Source: JADGOV01 sp963814355 (GTDB lineage Bacteria; Actinomycetota; Actinomycetes; JADGOV01). From it: 64,000 nucleotides of DNA. The number at the start of each line of letters is the position of its first letter. Within the stretch, counting starts at the first letter, position 1. Below the pieces are notes generated by a model. It saw only the letters and a list, made by a program, of their open reading frames with translations. It did no database searches and was not told the DNA's origin. Shown piece after piece: positions 41,989 through 50,229 of the stretch. The stretch spans positions 62,001 through 126,000 of the forward strand of contig CAWFCZ010000005.1 of assembly GCA_963814355.1 (NCBI GenBank), given 5' to 3'. A program made the position numbers and the translations under genes.

Positions 41989-42926
41989 GCGGCCTCCCGG
42001 ACCGGATCAGTATTCGGGAAGTCGGCCCCAGGGACGGGCTGCAGAACGAGGCCCCGATCCCCACCGAGGCGAAGGTGGCGCTGCTCGACGCGCTGGCTGC
42101 GACCGGGATTCGCCGGATCGAGGCGGTGTCCTTCGTCTCGCCGACCGCGATCCCGCAGATGGCCGACGCCGTGCAGGTCTGGGAGCGGATCGAGCGGCAC
42201 CCCGACGTTCGGTACTCCGCCCTGGTCCCGAACCTGCGCGGCGCGCTGCGGGCGCTGGAGGCCGGCTTCACCGAGGTCGAGGTGGTGGTCTCCGCCTCCG
42301 ACACTCACAACCGGGCGAACCTCAACCGGTCGACGGAGCGGTCGCTGGACGACATAACCGCCCTGCTTGCCGTGATGCACGGTGCCGGCGCCACCTGTCA
42401 GGTGATCGTCTCCACCGCCTGGGGTTGCCCGTACGAGGGGGAGGTGCCCGTCGCGCGGGTCCTGTCGGCGGCCGATCGAGCCGTGGCCGACGGCGCCGAC
42501 GGCATCTCCTTCGGCGACACGACCGGGATGGCCACCCCCGGCCGAGTCATCGCGCTGACCGGCGAGTTCCGGGCCGCCCACCCCGACACGCCACTGAACC
42601 TGCACTTCCACAACACCCGGGGTACCGGCCTGGCGAACGTGTTCGCCGCCCTGCAACTCGGCGTCACTGACTTCGACGCCAGCGTGGGCGGGCTCGGCGG
42701 CTGCCCGTACGCGCCGGGGGCGAGTGGGAACATCGCCACCGAGGAGCTGGTCTACCTGGCCGAGGATATGGGCATCGACACCGGCATCGACCTCGACGCG
42801 ATGATCGCCGTGGCGGCCCAGGCCGAGCGGGCGGTCGACCACCAGCTACCGTCGCAGCTGCTCCGGGCCGGACCGCGCACCCGGCGCAGCCCGCTGCCGG
42901 AGTCGCTGGGCGCGAGCGGGGGATAA
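41985..42926 (+). CDS. Hydroxymethylglutaryl-CoA lyase
   Basis: TIM-barrel lyase of 313 residues cleaving HMG-CoA to acetoacetate and acetyl-CoA, the last step of leucine degradation. Signature elements: EVGPRDGLQNE near residue 10 (catalytic Arg-Asp), VSFVSP, the metal-binding HFHNTRGTG (about 205) and GLGGCPYAPGASGNIATEE with the catalytic Cys. HMG-CoA lyase marks distinguish it from homocitrate synthase-like relatives. Translation is coupled to the preceding crotonase by a 4-nt overlap. Confidence 0.95.
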   Translation: MSGLPDRISIREVGPRDGLQNEAPIPTEAKVALLDALAATGIRRIEAVSFVSPTAIPQMADAVQVWERIERHPDVRYSALVPNLRGALRALEAGFTEVEVVVSASDTHNRANLNRSTERSLDDITALLAVMHGAGATCQVIVSTAWGCPYEGEVPVARVLSAADRAVADGADGISFGDTTGMATPGRVIALTGEFRAAHPDTPLNLHFHNTRGTGLANVFAALQLGVTDFDASVGGLGGCPYAPGASGNIATEELVYLAEDMGIDTGIDLDAMIAVAAQAERAVDHQLPSQLLRAGPRTRRSPLPESLGASGG

Positions 42927-43020
42927 TCTCCAGGAAACCGCCGGCTTGCCGCACCCCAAGGGCGCTGCACACCAAGCTCCGCCGCACCGCGAGACCCGTC
43001 GCACACCGAGAGAGGTACCC

Positions 43021-43254
43021 ATGGCGCAGGACTTCCCGACGCCGCGCACCCGAGAAGGCGGCGAGTCCTTCCGCGCGGTCTACCACACGCCGATGAAGAT
43101 CTGGGTCGCAATCGTGCTGATCATCGTCGGCGCGGTCATCGGCGGGTTCGCTTTCATCCTGCAGTCGATCATCCTCACCGTCGTGGCCGGTGTACTCATG
43201 CTGGTCGGCGGGGTCGCGGCCTGGTCTTTCGACATCATGGACAACGTGCACTGA
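43021..43254 (+). CDS. Small two-helix membrane protein (HGxxPAAW-like)
   Basis: Protein of 77 residues with two transmembrane helices (about 29-50 and 53-72). The segment YHTPMKIWVAIVLIIVGAVI recalls the HGxxPAAW small membrane proteins of actinobacteria, but the motif is not exact, so the family link is tentative. ATG with GAGAGAGG about 6 nt upstream is convincing. It follows the HMG-CoA lyase gene by 94 nt and is the last gene of that unit. Function unknown. Confidence 0.78.
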   Translation: MAQDFPTPRTREGGESFRAVYHTPMKIWVAIVLIIVGAVIGGFAFILQSIILTVVAGVLMLVGGVAAWSFDIMDNVH

Positions 43255-43285
43255 TCCCTCGCTTACCCGCTGGCGCGTTGCGGCG

Positions 43286-43660
43286 CAGGCGAGGTGACTC
43301 GGGCGGTGCGGAGGGTGCCCGGCGGGTGATCGCCGGCGCCAAGCGCGAGCTGCCCGACGCCCAGAACAGCAGCCCGTACGCCCGGGCACGCTCCGCCAGG
43401 GCCACCACGTCGGCGACCAGCGCCTGGGACGCCGGCCGGAACAGGTCACCGGTGAAACCGACCGCTGGGGCGGCGACCGCGATCGCCCACGTCCCTCGGG
43501 CGGCGCCGAAGGCCAGCATGGCGACCGCTGCGCTGGCCATGGCCAGCGACAACGTCATCCGGCGACCGAGCCGGTCGGCCAGCACGCCGCAGACGCCGGA
43601 GGCCAGCAGCCCACCGGCGCCGACCACGGTCAACATGACACCGTGCCACCGCCACACTGT
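43286..43660 (-). pseudogene. Remnant of an MFS transporter
   Basis: The minus strand encodes about 100 residues recognisable as an internal MFS piece: GVMLTVVGAGGLLASGVCGVLADRLGRRMTLS (helix 2, loop A motif DRLGRR), AFGAARGTWAIAVAAPAVGF and GDLFRPASQALVADVVALAERARAYGLL (helix 4 region). No helix 1 precedes it, and after AYGLLFWASGSS the frame turns into Arg/Pro-rich nonsense. A full transporter would need about 400 residues. No ribosome-binding site is seen. It looks like the leftover of a deleted gene between the HMG-CoA lyase and carboxyltransferase units. Confidence 0.7.
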
Positions 43661-43741
43661 GCCAGCGGCCACGGACCTTCCTCGACGCGTTTTCTTCCCC
43701 GGTGGTCCCGACGGCCGGAAGACTTTGACACGCTCGCAGGC

Positions 43742-45304
43742 GTGACCGCAGACGCTGCCAGCACGAGACCAGACCTGGACGACCCGGGGCATCCGCACCT
43801 GGCCGGGCTTCGGGACCGGGTACGCCAGGGCGGGGCGCCGAAGTACCACCAGGCCAATTCCGCCCGGGGCAAGCTCTTCGCCCGCGAGCGGATCCGGCTC
43901 CTCGTCGACGACGCGTCGTTCACCGAGGACGGGCTCTACGCCAACGTCTCCGCCGGGGACCTGCCGGCCGACGGCGTGGTGACCGGGACCGCGCGGATCG
44001 ACGGCCGCCCGGTCGCCGTGATGGCCAACGACTCGACGGTGAAGGCCGGCTCGTGGGGAGCCCGTACCGTCGAGAAGATCATCCGGATCATCGAGACCGC
44101 GTACCGCACCGGGGTACCGATGATCTACCTTGTCGACTCGGCCGGCGCCCGGATCACCGACCAGGTGGACCTCTTCCCCGGTCGGCGCGGGGCCGGCAAG
44201 ATCTTCCACACCCAGGTCCGGGCCAGCGGCGCGATCCCCCAGGTGTGCGCGCTGTTCGGCCCGAGCGCCGCCGGTGGGGCCTACATCCCGGCGTTCTGCG
44301 ACGTGGTGGTCATGGTCGAGGGCAACGCCTCGATGTACCTGGGCTCACCGCGGATGGTCGAGATGGTGGTCCGGGAGAAGACCACGCTGGAGGAGATGGG
44401 CGGCGCCCGGATGCACTGCGCGGTCTCCGGCGTCGGCCACTTCCTGGCCAAGACCGAGGTCGAGGCGCTGGAGGTGGTCCGCCGCCACCTCGGCTACCTG
44501 CCGTCGAACTGGCGGGGCTCGCCGCCGCCGGCCGAGCCGGCCGCCCCTGCGGAGGTCGACCTGCGGGGTCTGGTGCCGGTGAGCGACCGGCAGGCCTTCG
44601 ACATGCGCCGCTACGTCCGCGGGCTGGTGGACGACGGTTCGTACTTCGAGATCCACGCGCTGTGGGCTCGGGAGTTGACGGTCGGATTCGCCCGGCTCGA
44701 GGGGCGGGTGGTCGGCGTGCTGGCGAACAACCCGATGCACAAGGGCGGGGTGTTGTTCGTGGACTCGGCGGACAAGGCAACCCGGTTCATCACGCTGTGC
44801 GACGCGTTCAACGTGCCGCTGCTGTTCCTCTCCGACGTACCCGGCTTCATGGTCGGCACCGCGGTGGAGCGCCAGGGCATCATCCGGCACGGCGCCAAGA
44901 TGATCAGCGCGGTCTCCGAGGCGACCGTGCCGAAGATCTGCGTGATCGTGCGCAAGGCGTACGGGGCGGGGCTCTACGCGATGGCCGGACCGGGCTTCGA
45001 ACCGGACGCCACGATCGCGCTCCCCACCGCGAAGATTGCCGTGATGGGCGCCGAGGCGGCGGTCAACGCGGTGTACGCCAACAAGATCGAGGCGCTCCCC
45101 GAGGCCGAAAGGGACGGGTTCGTGGCGGCCAAGCGGGCCGAGTACGACGAGGACATCGACGTGGTACGCCTGGCCAGCGAACTGGTCGTCGACGCGCTGG
45201 TGGAGCCGGAGGATCTCCGGACCGAGCTGATCAGCCGCTACGCCGCCTACGCCGGTAAGGACCGCACGTTCTCCCGGCGCCGGCACGGCGTACCACCGGT
45301 CTGA
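43742..45304 (+). CDS. Acyl-CoA carboxyltransferase beta subunit, methylcrotonyl-CoA type
   Basis: Second carboxyltransferase of the window, 520 residues. KYHQANSARGKLFARERIRLL, AVMANDSTVKAGSW, YLVDSAGARITDQVDLFPGR, GPSAAGGAYIPAFCD, FLSDVPGFMVGTAVERQGI and RKAYGAGLYAMAGPGFEP match the MCC/geranyl-CoA beta group rather than AccD5. Neighbouring HMG-CoA lyase, crotonase and acyl-CoA dehydrogenase support 3-methylcrotonyl-CoA carboxylation in leucine degradation. No biotinylated alpha subunit lies beside it; the alpha subunit at 36-38 kb or one elsewhere must serve. GTG start (VTADAAST) chosen where homology begins. Confidence 0.9.
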   Translation: MTADAASTRPDLDDPGHPHLAGLRDRVRQGGAPKYHQANSARGKLFARERIRLLVDDASFTEDGLYANVSAGDLPADGVVTGTARIDGRPVAVMANDSTVKAGSWGARTVEKIIRIIETAYRTGVPMIYLVDSAGARITDQVDLFPGRRGAGKIFHTQVRASGAIPQVCALFGPSAAGGAYIPAFCDVVVMVEGNASMYLGSPRMVEMVVREKTTLEEMGGARMHCAVSGVGHFLAKTEVEALEVVRRHLGYLPSNWRGSPPPAEPAAPAEVDLRGLVPVSDRQAFDMRRYVRGLVDDGSYFEIHALWARELTVGFARLEGRVVGVLANNPMHKGGVLFVDSADKATRFITLCDAFNVPLLFLSDVPGFMVGTAVERQGIIRHGAKMISAVSEATVPKICVIVRKAYGAGLYAMAGPGFEPDATIALPTAKIAVMGAEAAVNAVYANKIEALPEAERDGFVAAKRAEYDEDIDVVRLASELVVDALVEPEDLRTELISRYAAYAGKDRTFSRRRHGVPPV

Positions 45305-45329
45305 TCCCCCGAAGCAGGCGATCAGACCG
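45297..45329. terminator. Inverted repeat between convergent genes
   Basis: Perfect 10-bp arms (CGGTCTGATC and GATCAGACCG) around a 13-nt loop. Both stop codons (carboxyltransferase TGA and, on the other strand, GtrA) lie within the arms. Probable bidirectional terminator. Confidence 0.6.
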
Positions 45330-45846
45330 TGGTGCGGATCGCGGCTTCCCCGGGACCGGCCAACTCCTCGAGTTCGGCGCCCGCGTCCAGGGCGGGCGCG
45401 GGCGGCATCAGGAACACCCAGCGCTTGAAGGACCAGAAGCGCCACGCCATGCCCAGGGCCAGGCCGACCCCGTTCTTGGCGATGTTGTCGGCGAGCAGCG
45501 TGTGCAGGCCCAGCGCGTAGTGCGACAGCGCCAGGCAGCCGGTGCTGATGCCCAACCCGACGCCCGACAGGACGAGGAACAGCGGCAGCTCGCGGCGCAG
45601 GCCGGACCGGGCTCGGTGCCTCCAGGTCCAGTGCCGGTTCATGAAGTACGACGAGGTGGCCGCGACCGCCGTGGAGATGACGCCGGCGGTGAGCGGCTTG
45701 TGGTGCAGCGGCCCCACCCGCAGCAGGTTGAACAGCGCCACGTCGAGCGCGAAGTTGAGGAAACCCACCACGCCGAACTTGGCCACCTCGTGGAGCACCG
45801 CGCGGAACCGGGAGTCCAAGGCGGCAAGCCAGGGCGGGGCAGACAT
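45322..45846 (-). CDS. GtrA-family membrane protein
   Basis: Membrane protein of 174 residues with four transmembrane helices and the GtrA/DPMS opening EVAKFGVVGFLNFALDVALFNLL, followed by SSYFMNRHWTWRHR and GVGLALGMAWRFWSFKRWVF. GtrA-like proteins are proposed to flip undecaprenyl-linked sugars for cell-wall glycan synthesis. The ATG (MSAPPWLAAL) has TATTCT 7 nt upstream. It is convergent with the carboxyltransferase gene and divergent from the acyl-CoA dehydrogenase gene, so it interrupts the catabolic cluster on the opposite strand. Confidence 0.88.
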   Translation of the reverse strand: MSAPPWLAALDSRFRAVLHEVAKFGVVGFLNFALDVALFNLLRVGPLHHKPLTAGVISTAVAATSSYFMNRHWTWRHRARSGLRRELPLFLVLSGVGLGISTGCLALSHYALGLHTLLADNIAKNGVGLALGMAWRFWSFKRWVFLMPPAPALDAGAELEELAGPGEAAIRTTV

Positions 45847-45853
45847 GAGCCCC

Positions 45854-45859
45854 AGAATA
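45854..45859 (-). promoter_or_regulatory. Leaderless -10 (TATTCT) of the GtrA-like gene
   Basis: TATTCT on the minus strand, 7 nt before the ATG at 45846. Confidence 0.45.
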
Positions 45860-45898
45860 GGCGGCGGTCCGAGGGCGGATCGGTGCGACACTCGCGGC

Positions 45899-47059
45899 AT
45901 GGACTTTGCGCTCGACGAGGAGCACGAGGCGCTCCGCAAGACGGTGGAGTCGTTTGCCCGCGACGTGGTGGCACCCCAGGCTGCGGAGTTCGACGCCAGC
46001 GGCGAGTTTCCGTACGACATCGTGCGCCAGATGGGGGAGATGGGGCTGTTCGGCCTGCCCTTCCCGGAGTCCTACGGCGGGATGGGCGGGGACTACTTCG
46101 CACTCTGCCTGGCGATCGAGGAGCTGGCCCGGGCCGACTCGTCGGTGGCCATCACGCTGGAGGCCGGCGTCGGGCTCGGGGCGATGCCGATCTACCGCTT
46201 CGGCACCGAGGAGCAGAAGCGGCAGTGGCTGCCGCGGCTGTGCGCCGGCACCGCGCTCGGTGCCTTCGGGTTGACCGAGCCCTCCGGCGGGTCCGATGCC
46301 GGCGCCACCCGTACCCGGGCCGACCTCCGCGACGGCCACTGGCTGATCAACGGCACCAAGGCGTTCATCACCAATGCGGGCACCGCGATCAGCGAGCTGG
46401 TCACGGTGACCGCCGTCACCGGCGAGCGGCCGGACGGCAAGAAGGAGATCTCGGCCATCCTGGTCCCGCTCCCGCGGAACGGTTTCACCGCCGCCCCCAA
46501 GTACTCCAAGGTCGGCTGGCACGCCTCGGACACCCGTGAACTCGCCTTCGACGACTGCCGGGTGCCGGCGGAGAACCTGCTCGGCGCGCGCGGCCGCGGG
46601 TACGCCAACTTCCTCTCCACTCTCGACGAGGGCCGGATCGCCATCTCCGCGCTGGCCGTCGGGCTCGCCCAGGCCTGCGTGGACGAATCCTTGGGCTACG
46701 CCAAGGAGCGACAGTCGATGGGCCGGGCGATCGGGTCCTACCAGGCGGTCGCCTTCCGGATCGCCGACATGGAGCAGCGCACCCACGTCGCCCGGCTGGC
46801 CTACTACGACGCTGCGGCCCGGATGCTGGCCGGAAAGCCGTTCAAGAAGCAGGCCGCGATCGCCAAGCTGTACTCCTCCGAGATCGCGGTGAGCAATGCC
46901 CGGGATGCCACCCAGATCCACGGCGGGTACGGCTTCATGAACGAGTTCCCGGTGGCCCGGCACTGGCGGGATTCGAAGATCCTGGAAATCGGGGAGGGCA
47001 CCAGCGAGGTGCAGCGGATGCTCATCGCCCGCGAGCTGGGCCTGCCGCCCAGCAGCTGA
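45899..47059 (+). CDS. Acyl-CoA dehydrogenase
   Basis: FAD-dependent acyl-CoA dehydrogenase of 386 residues. FGLTEPSGGSDAG is the FAD signature, IHGGYGFMNEFPVAR and EIGEGTSEVQRMLIARE the C-terminal signature. The Glu in GEGTSE occupies the catalytic-base position of short-chain and branched (butyryl, isobutyryl, 2-methylbutyryl) enzymes. Isovaleryl-CoA dehydrogenase usually has Ala or Gly there and its base elsewhere. So despite the leucine-type neighbours, isovaleryl-CoA is not assured as substrate. The protein sends electrons to ETF. ATG (MDFALDEEH) is chosen where homology starts. Confidence 0.92.
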   Translation: MDFALDEEHEALRKTVESFARDVVAPQAAEFDASGEFPYDIVRQMGEMGLFGLPFPESYGGMGGDYFALCLAIEELARADSSVAITLEAGVGLGAMPIYRFGTEEQKRQWLPRLCAGTALGAFGLTEPSGGSDAGATRTRADLRDGHWLINGTKAFITNAGTAISELVTVTAVTGERPDGKKEISAILVPLPRNGFTAAPKYSKVGWHASDTRELAFDDCRVPAENLLGARGRGYANFLSTLDEGRIAISALAVGLAQACVDESLGYAKERQSMGRAIGSYQAVAFRIADMEQRTHVARLAYYDAAARMLAGKPFKKQAAIAKLYSSEIAVSNARDATQIHGGYGFMNEFPVARHWRDSKILEIGEGTSEVQRMLIARELGLPPSS

Positions 47060-47129
47060 CCGTCCGCCCCCTGAGCACCCGGCCTGGGAACGCTCACGAA
47101 GGCCGGGGTCAAGCAGTGGCGAGCCGACG

Positions 47130-47135
47130 TAGCGT
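47130..47135 (+). promoter_or_regulatory. Leaderless -10 (TAGCGT) of the secreted protein gene
   Basis: TAGCGT, 6 nt before the GTG at 47142. It would be the promoter for the three-gene ABC transporter unit. Confidence 0.45.
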
Positions 47136-47141
47136 TGGCAG

Positions 47142-48254
47142 GTGCGAGGTCTCCGGCAGTGGGCCGCGGTCGCGGTCGGGACCGGGCTGCTGTGCGCCGC
47201 GCCGGCGCTGGTGGGCCTGCGCCCGGTCGGGGCGGCGAAGACCGCGCCAACCGAGCTGCTGAGGTCGATCCGGGCTTCCGGACCGGCCGGCTACTCCGGG
47301 CTCGCCGAGTCTCGCGGGAACCTCGGGCTGCCGAGCCTGCCGCGCCTCGGCGCGCTGGACGACCTGCTCTCCGGCACCGTCCGGGCCCGGGTCTGGTACG
47401 CCGGCCCCGAGAACTACCGGGTCGACCGGCTGACCCCGATCGGCGAAGAGGACACCGTCCGGGACCCGCTCGGCAGCTGGGACTGGTCGGCCGGGAACCG
47501 GACCGCCCGCCGGGTACCGGGACGCCCGGCGCTGCGGCTGCCGCAGCCCTACGACCTGCTCCCCCCGCAACTGGCCCGCCGGCTGGCGGCGCCCGCGACC
47601 GTGGCCGAGCTGAGCACGTTGCCACCCAAGCGGATCGCCGGGCGCGGCGCGTCCGGGCTCCGGATCACCCCGGCCGGCACCACGACCCTCGGCCGGGTGG
47701 ACATCTGGGCCGACCCGGGTACCGGGGTCGCGCTGCGGGTCGACGTCACCGGACGCGGCGAGACCGGTCCGAGCATCAGCAGCGCCTTCCTCGACGTACG
47801 CCTCGGGCAGCCGAGGGAAGCGGTGCGGCCGTTCGAGCCGCCCCTCGACGCCCAGGTCGACGTCGACGAGACGCCGGACCTGGTCGCGGCCATCGACCGC
47901 TTCTCCCCATACCAACTGCCCGACCGCCTCGCCGGCCTAGCCCGTACCGAGCGGGTCAGCGGGCTGACGGGTGGGGTGGCCACCTACGGCGACGGCTACG
48001 CGCTGCTCGCCGTGCTGCCGTTGCAGGACCGGTTCGCCGGTTCCGTGCTCGACCGGCTCTCCGCGCCACCCGGGCAGCCGGTGAAGATCGCCGGCGCCAG
48101 GGCCGCCGCCCTGGTCAGCCCGCTGGTCGCCACCGTGGTCGTGGTGAGCCGCTACCAGTCCGCGTTGGTCGCCGGTACCGTGCCGCTGGCCACCCTCACC
48201 ATCGCCGCCCGCGAGCTCGCGGCGCAGCCTCTGCCGTTGCGGAGCGAGCGGTGA
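47142..48254 (+). CDS. Exported protein, LolA/RseB-like, linked to an ABC exporter
   Basis: Protein of 370 residues with a Sec-type signal (RQWAAVAVGTGLLCAAPALV, residues about 5-25). The middle part (about 60-215) looks like the half-barrel of lipoprotein-carrier or RseB-like proteins: RARVWYAGPENYRVDRL, then GLRITPAGTTTLGRVDIWAD and GVALRVDVTGRG. The C-terminal third is unassigned. The assignment to the LolA/RseB-like group is tentative. The GTG start has a -10 hexamer 6 nt upstream. The stop overlaps the ABC ATPase GTG (GTGA), so it probably works with that transporter outside the membrane. Confidence 0.72.
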   Translation: MRGLRQWAAVAVGTGLLCAAPALVGLRPVGAAKTAPTELLRSIRASGPAGYSGLAESRGNLGLPSLPRLGALDDLLSGTVRARVWYAGPENYRVDRLTPIGEEDTVRDPLGSWDWSAGNRTARRVPGRPALRLPQPYDLLPPQLARRLAAPATVAELSTLPPKRIAGRGASGLRITPAGTTTLGRVDIWADPGTGVALRVDVTGRGETGPSISSAFLDVRLGQPREAVRPFEPPLDAQVDVDETPDLVAAIDRFSPYQLPDRLAGLARTERVSGLTGGVATYGDGYALLAVLPLQDRFAGSVLDRLSAPPGQPVKIAGARAAALVSPLVATVVVVSRYQSALVAGTVPLATLTIAARELAAQPLPLRSER

Positions 48255-49150
48255 CGGCGATCCGCACCGAGGGGCTGACCAAGCGGTTCGGGTCGGTGCA
48301 CGCCGTGGACGGCGTTGGCCTGAGGGTGGCCGACGGTGACCGGTACGGCTTTCTCGGGCCGAACGGATCCGGCAAGACCACCACAGTGCGGATGCTCCTC
48401 GGCCTGGTAGCGCCGACCAGCGGGTCGCTGGAACTGCTTGGCGAGCGCCGGGTGAAGCGGGCGCTCCCGCACGTTGGTGCGCTGGTCGAGGAGCCGGCAG
48501 CCTACGGGCATCTGTCCGGTCGGGCCAATCTCGCGCTCTTCGACGCGGCCGGACCCGGCAGTGGGCGGCGTACCCGGCGGCGGCGGATCGACGAGGCGCT
48601 GGGCATCGTCGGACTGGCCAAGGTGGGCGGCCGGCCGGTGAAGGCGTACTCCCTCGGGATGCGCCAGCGGCTCGGCCTGGCCGGCGCGCTGCTGCGCCGA
48701 CCCAGGCTGCTCATCCTCGACGAGCCGACCAACGGCCTCGATCCGCAGGGCACCCGCGAGGTGCGCGATCTGCTGCTCGCGTTGAACGCCGAGGGCACGA
48801 CCTTGTTCCTCTCCAGCCACCTGTTGGCCGAGGTGGAGGCGCTGTGCACCCGGGTCGGGGTGCTGGACCGCGGCCGGCTGGTCATCCAGGACGATCTGGC
48901 CGCGTTGCGCCAGCCCACCGGCCGGGTCGTGGTCCGGTCCCCGGACGCCGCCGCGGCGGTCGCGCTGCTCGACGGGCAGGTGGCCGGCCGGGACGGGGAC
49001 CGGCTGGTCGTCACCGCGGCCGACCCCGCGCTGCTCAACGCCCGACTGGTGGGAGCCGGGTTGCGGGTGGCCGAGCTGGCGGTGGAGACCCGGTCCCTGG
49101 AAGACGTGGTGCTGGCGGCGACCAGCGCCGGATCGGACCGGATCGCGTGA
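48251..49150 (+). CDS. ABC transporter ATP-binding protein
   Basis: ABC ATPase of 299 residues for an ABC-2 type exporter: Walker A GPNGSGKTTT (about 36-45), signature YSLGMRQRLGLAGALL, Walker B LLILDEPTNGLDP and switch His in LFLSSHLLAE. The last 80 residues form the extra domain typical of the CcmA/NodI-like drug or polysaccharide exporter ATPases. GTG start overlapping the stop of the exported protein. The permease follows after 16 nt. Confidence 0.93.
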   Translation: MTAIRTEGLTKRFGSVHAVDGVGLRVADGDRYGFLGPNGSGKTTTVRMLLGLVAPTSGSLELLGERRVKRALPHVGALVEEPAAYGHLSGRANLALFDAAGPGSGRRTRRRRIDEALGIVGLAKVGGRPVKAYSLGMRQRLGLAGALLRRPRLLILDEPTNGLDPQGTREVRDLLLALNAEGTTLFLSSHLLAEVEALCTRVGVLDRGRLVIQDDLAALRQPTGRVVVRSPDAAAAVALLDGQVAGRDGDRLVVTAADPALLNARLVGAGLRVAELAVETRSLEDVVLAATSAGSDRIA

Positions 49151-49166
49151 GCCAGGGAGGCCGCTG

Positions 49167-49973
49167 GTGATCGTCGTCGAGCTGCGCAAGTTGCTGCGCC
49201 GGCCGCGAACGTGGGTGACCCTGCTGCTGCTCGATGCGCTGCCCACCATCGTGGCGATCTTTCTGGCGGTGACCCATGTCGGGCCCCGGCCGGGGGAGGG
49301 CCCGGCGTTCCTGTCCGCGGTGTTGAACAACGGGGCGCTGTTCCCGGCCGCCGCGCTGGCGCTGATCCTGCCGCTGTTCCTGCCGATCGCGGTGGCGGTG
49401 ATCGCCGGGGACTCGATCGCCGGTGAGGCCAGCGCCGGGACGCTGCGCTACCTGCTGGCCCGGCCGGTAGGCCGGACCCGGCTACTGGTCGCCAAGCTGG
49501 TCGCGGTCGTGACGTTCATCACCCTCGCCGTGGTGCTGGTGGCCGGCACGGCGTACCTGATCGGCACCCACCTCTTCGGCTCCCATCCGCTGCCGTCGCT
49601 GTCCGGGGGACCGCCGCTGTCCGGGCCGGCGGCCACCACCCGGATCATGCTCACGGTGGGATACGTCGCCGCGTGCATGCTCGGCGTGGCGGCGGTCGCG
49701 CTGTTCCTCTCCACGGTCACCGACTCCGCGCTGGGGGCGGCGCTCGGTGCGCTGGCGGTGTTGGTGACCAGCCAGGTGCTGGTACTCCTCGACGCGGCCG
49801 CCGCGGTCCGGCCCTACCTGCCGACCCGGTACTGGCTCGCCTTTGTCGACCTCTTCCGTACCCCGATCCTCTGGCACGACGTGGTCCGCGGCCTGGCACT
49901 GCAAGGCGTCTACGTGGTGGTGCTGCTCGGGTTCGCCTGGGCGAATTTCAACACGAAGGACATCAAGAGCTGA
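49167..49973 (+). CDS. ABC-2 type transporter permease
   Basis: Membrane protein of 268 residues with six transmembrane helices (for example AALALILPLFLPIAVAVIAG, then GDSIAGEASAGTLRYLLARP between helices 2 and 3, a typical ABC-2 permease signature). GTG start with GGGAGG upstream. It forms an exporter with the preceding ATPase; cargo unknown. Its end is followed after 17 nt by the second 102-bp palindromic element. Confidence 0.9.
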   Translation: MIVVELRKLLRRPRTWVTLLLLDALPTIVAIFLAVTHVGPRPGEGPAFLSAVLNNGALFPAAALALILPLFLPIAVAVIAGDSIAGEASAGTLRYLLARPVGRTRLLVAKLVAVVTFITLAVVLVAGTAYLIGTHLFGSHPLPSLSGGPPLSGPAATTRIMLTVGYVAACMLGVAAVALFLSTVTDSALGAALGALAVLVTSQVLVLLDAAAAVRPYLPTRYWLAFVDLFRTPILWHDVVRGLALQGVYVVVLLGFAWANFNTKDIKS

Positions 49974-49990
49974 CTGCCTCGGCGGTCGAT

Positions 49991-50092
49991 TGAGCACTTG
50001 GACACACAATGCCCCGTCAAGCGTGATCCCGCTGAGCGTGACGATCTTGTTTGTACCTCGCTAACGGAAGGCATTGTGTGTCCAAGTGCTCA
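49991..50092. repeat. 102-bp palindromic repeat element, copy 2
   Basis: Perfect 23-bp terminal inverted repeats (49991-50013 and 50070-50092), beginning TGAGCACTTGGACACACA. In inverted orientation it aligns without gaps to the element at 737-838: 18-bp ends identical and a conserved centre (CAAGATCG, CACGCTCAGCG, TTGACGGG). Bases next to the shared ends differ between copies but remain paired within each copy. It lies 17 nt behind the ABC permease gene and at the left border of the restriction island. Confidence 0.85.
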
Positions 50093-50229
50093 GACGCGGG
50101 GCTCCAGTACCGCTCAACTTCCACAACCGGGAAGGCACGCCGGCCGGGGGCGTCGGTGCGTTTTCCAGCCGCCTGAAATGCCCGGTGACACGATGGCCTG
50201 CACGAGGACCGAGGAAGCGGGGATGATCC

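Noticed and set aside
50093..50229. Third copy of the 102-bp element or an attachment site at the restriction island borders
   Set aside because: I looked for the 18-bp end near 57.7 kb and elsewhere and saw none beyond the two copies listed; no integrase or tRNA is present.
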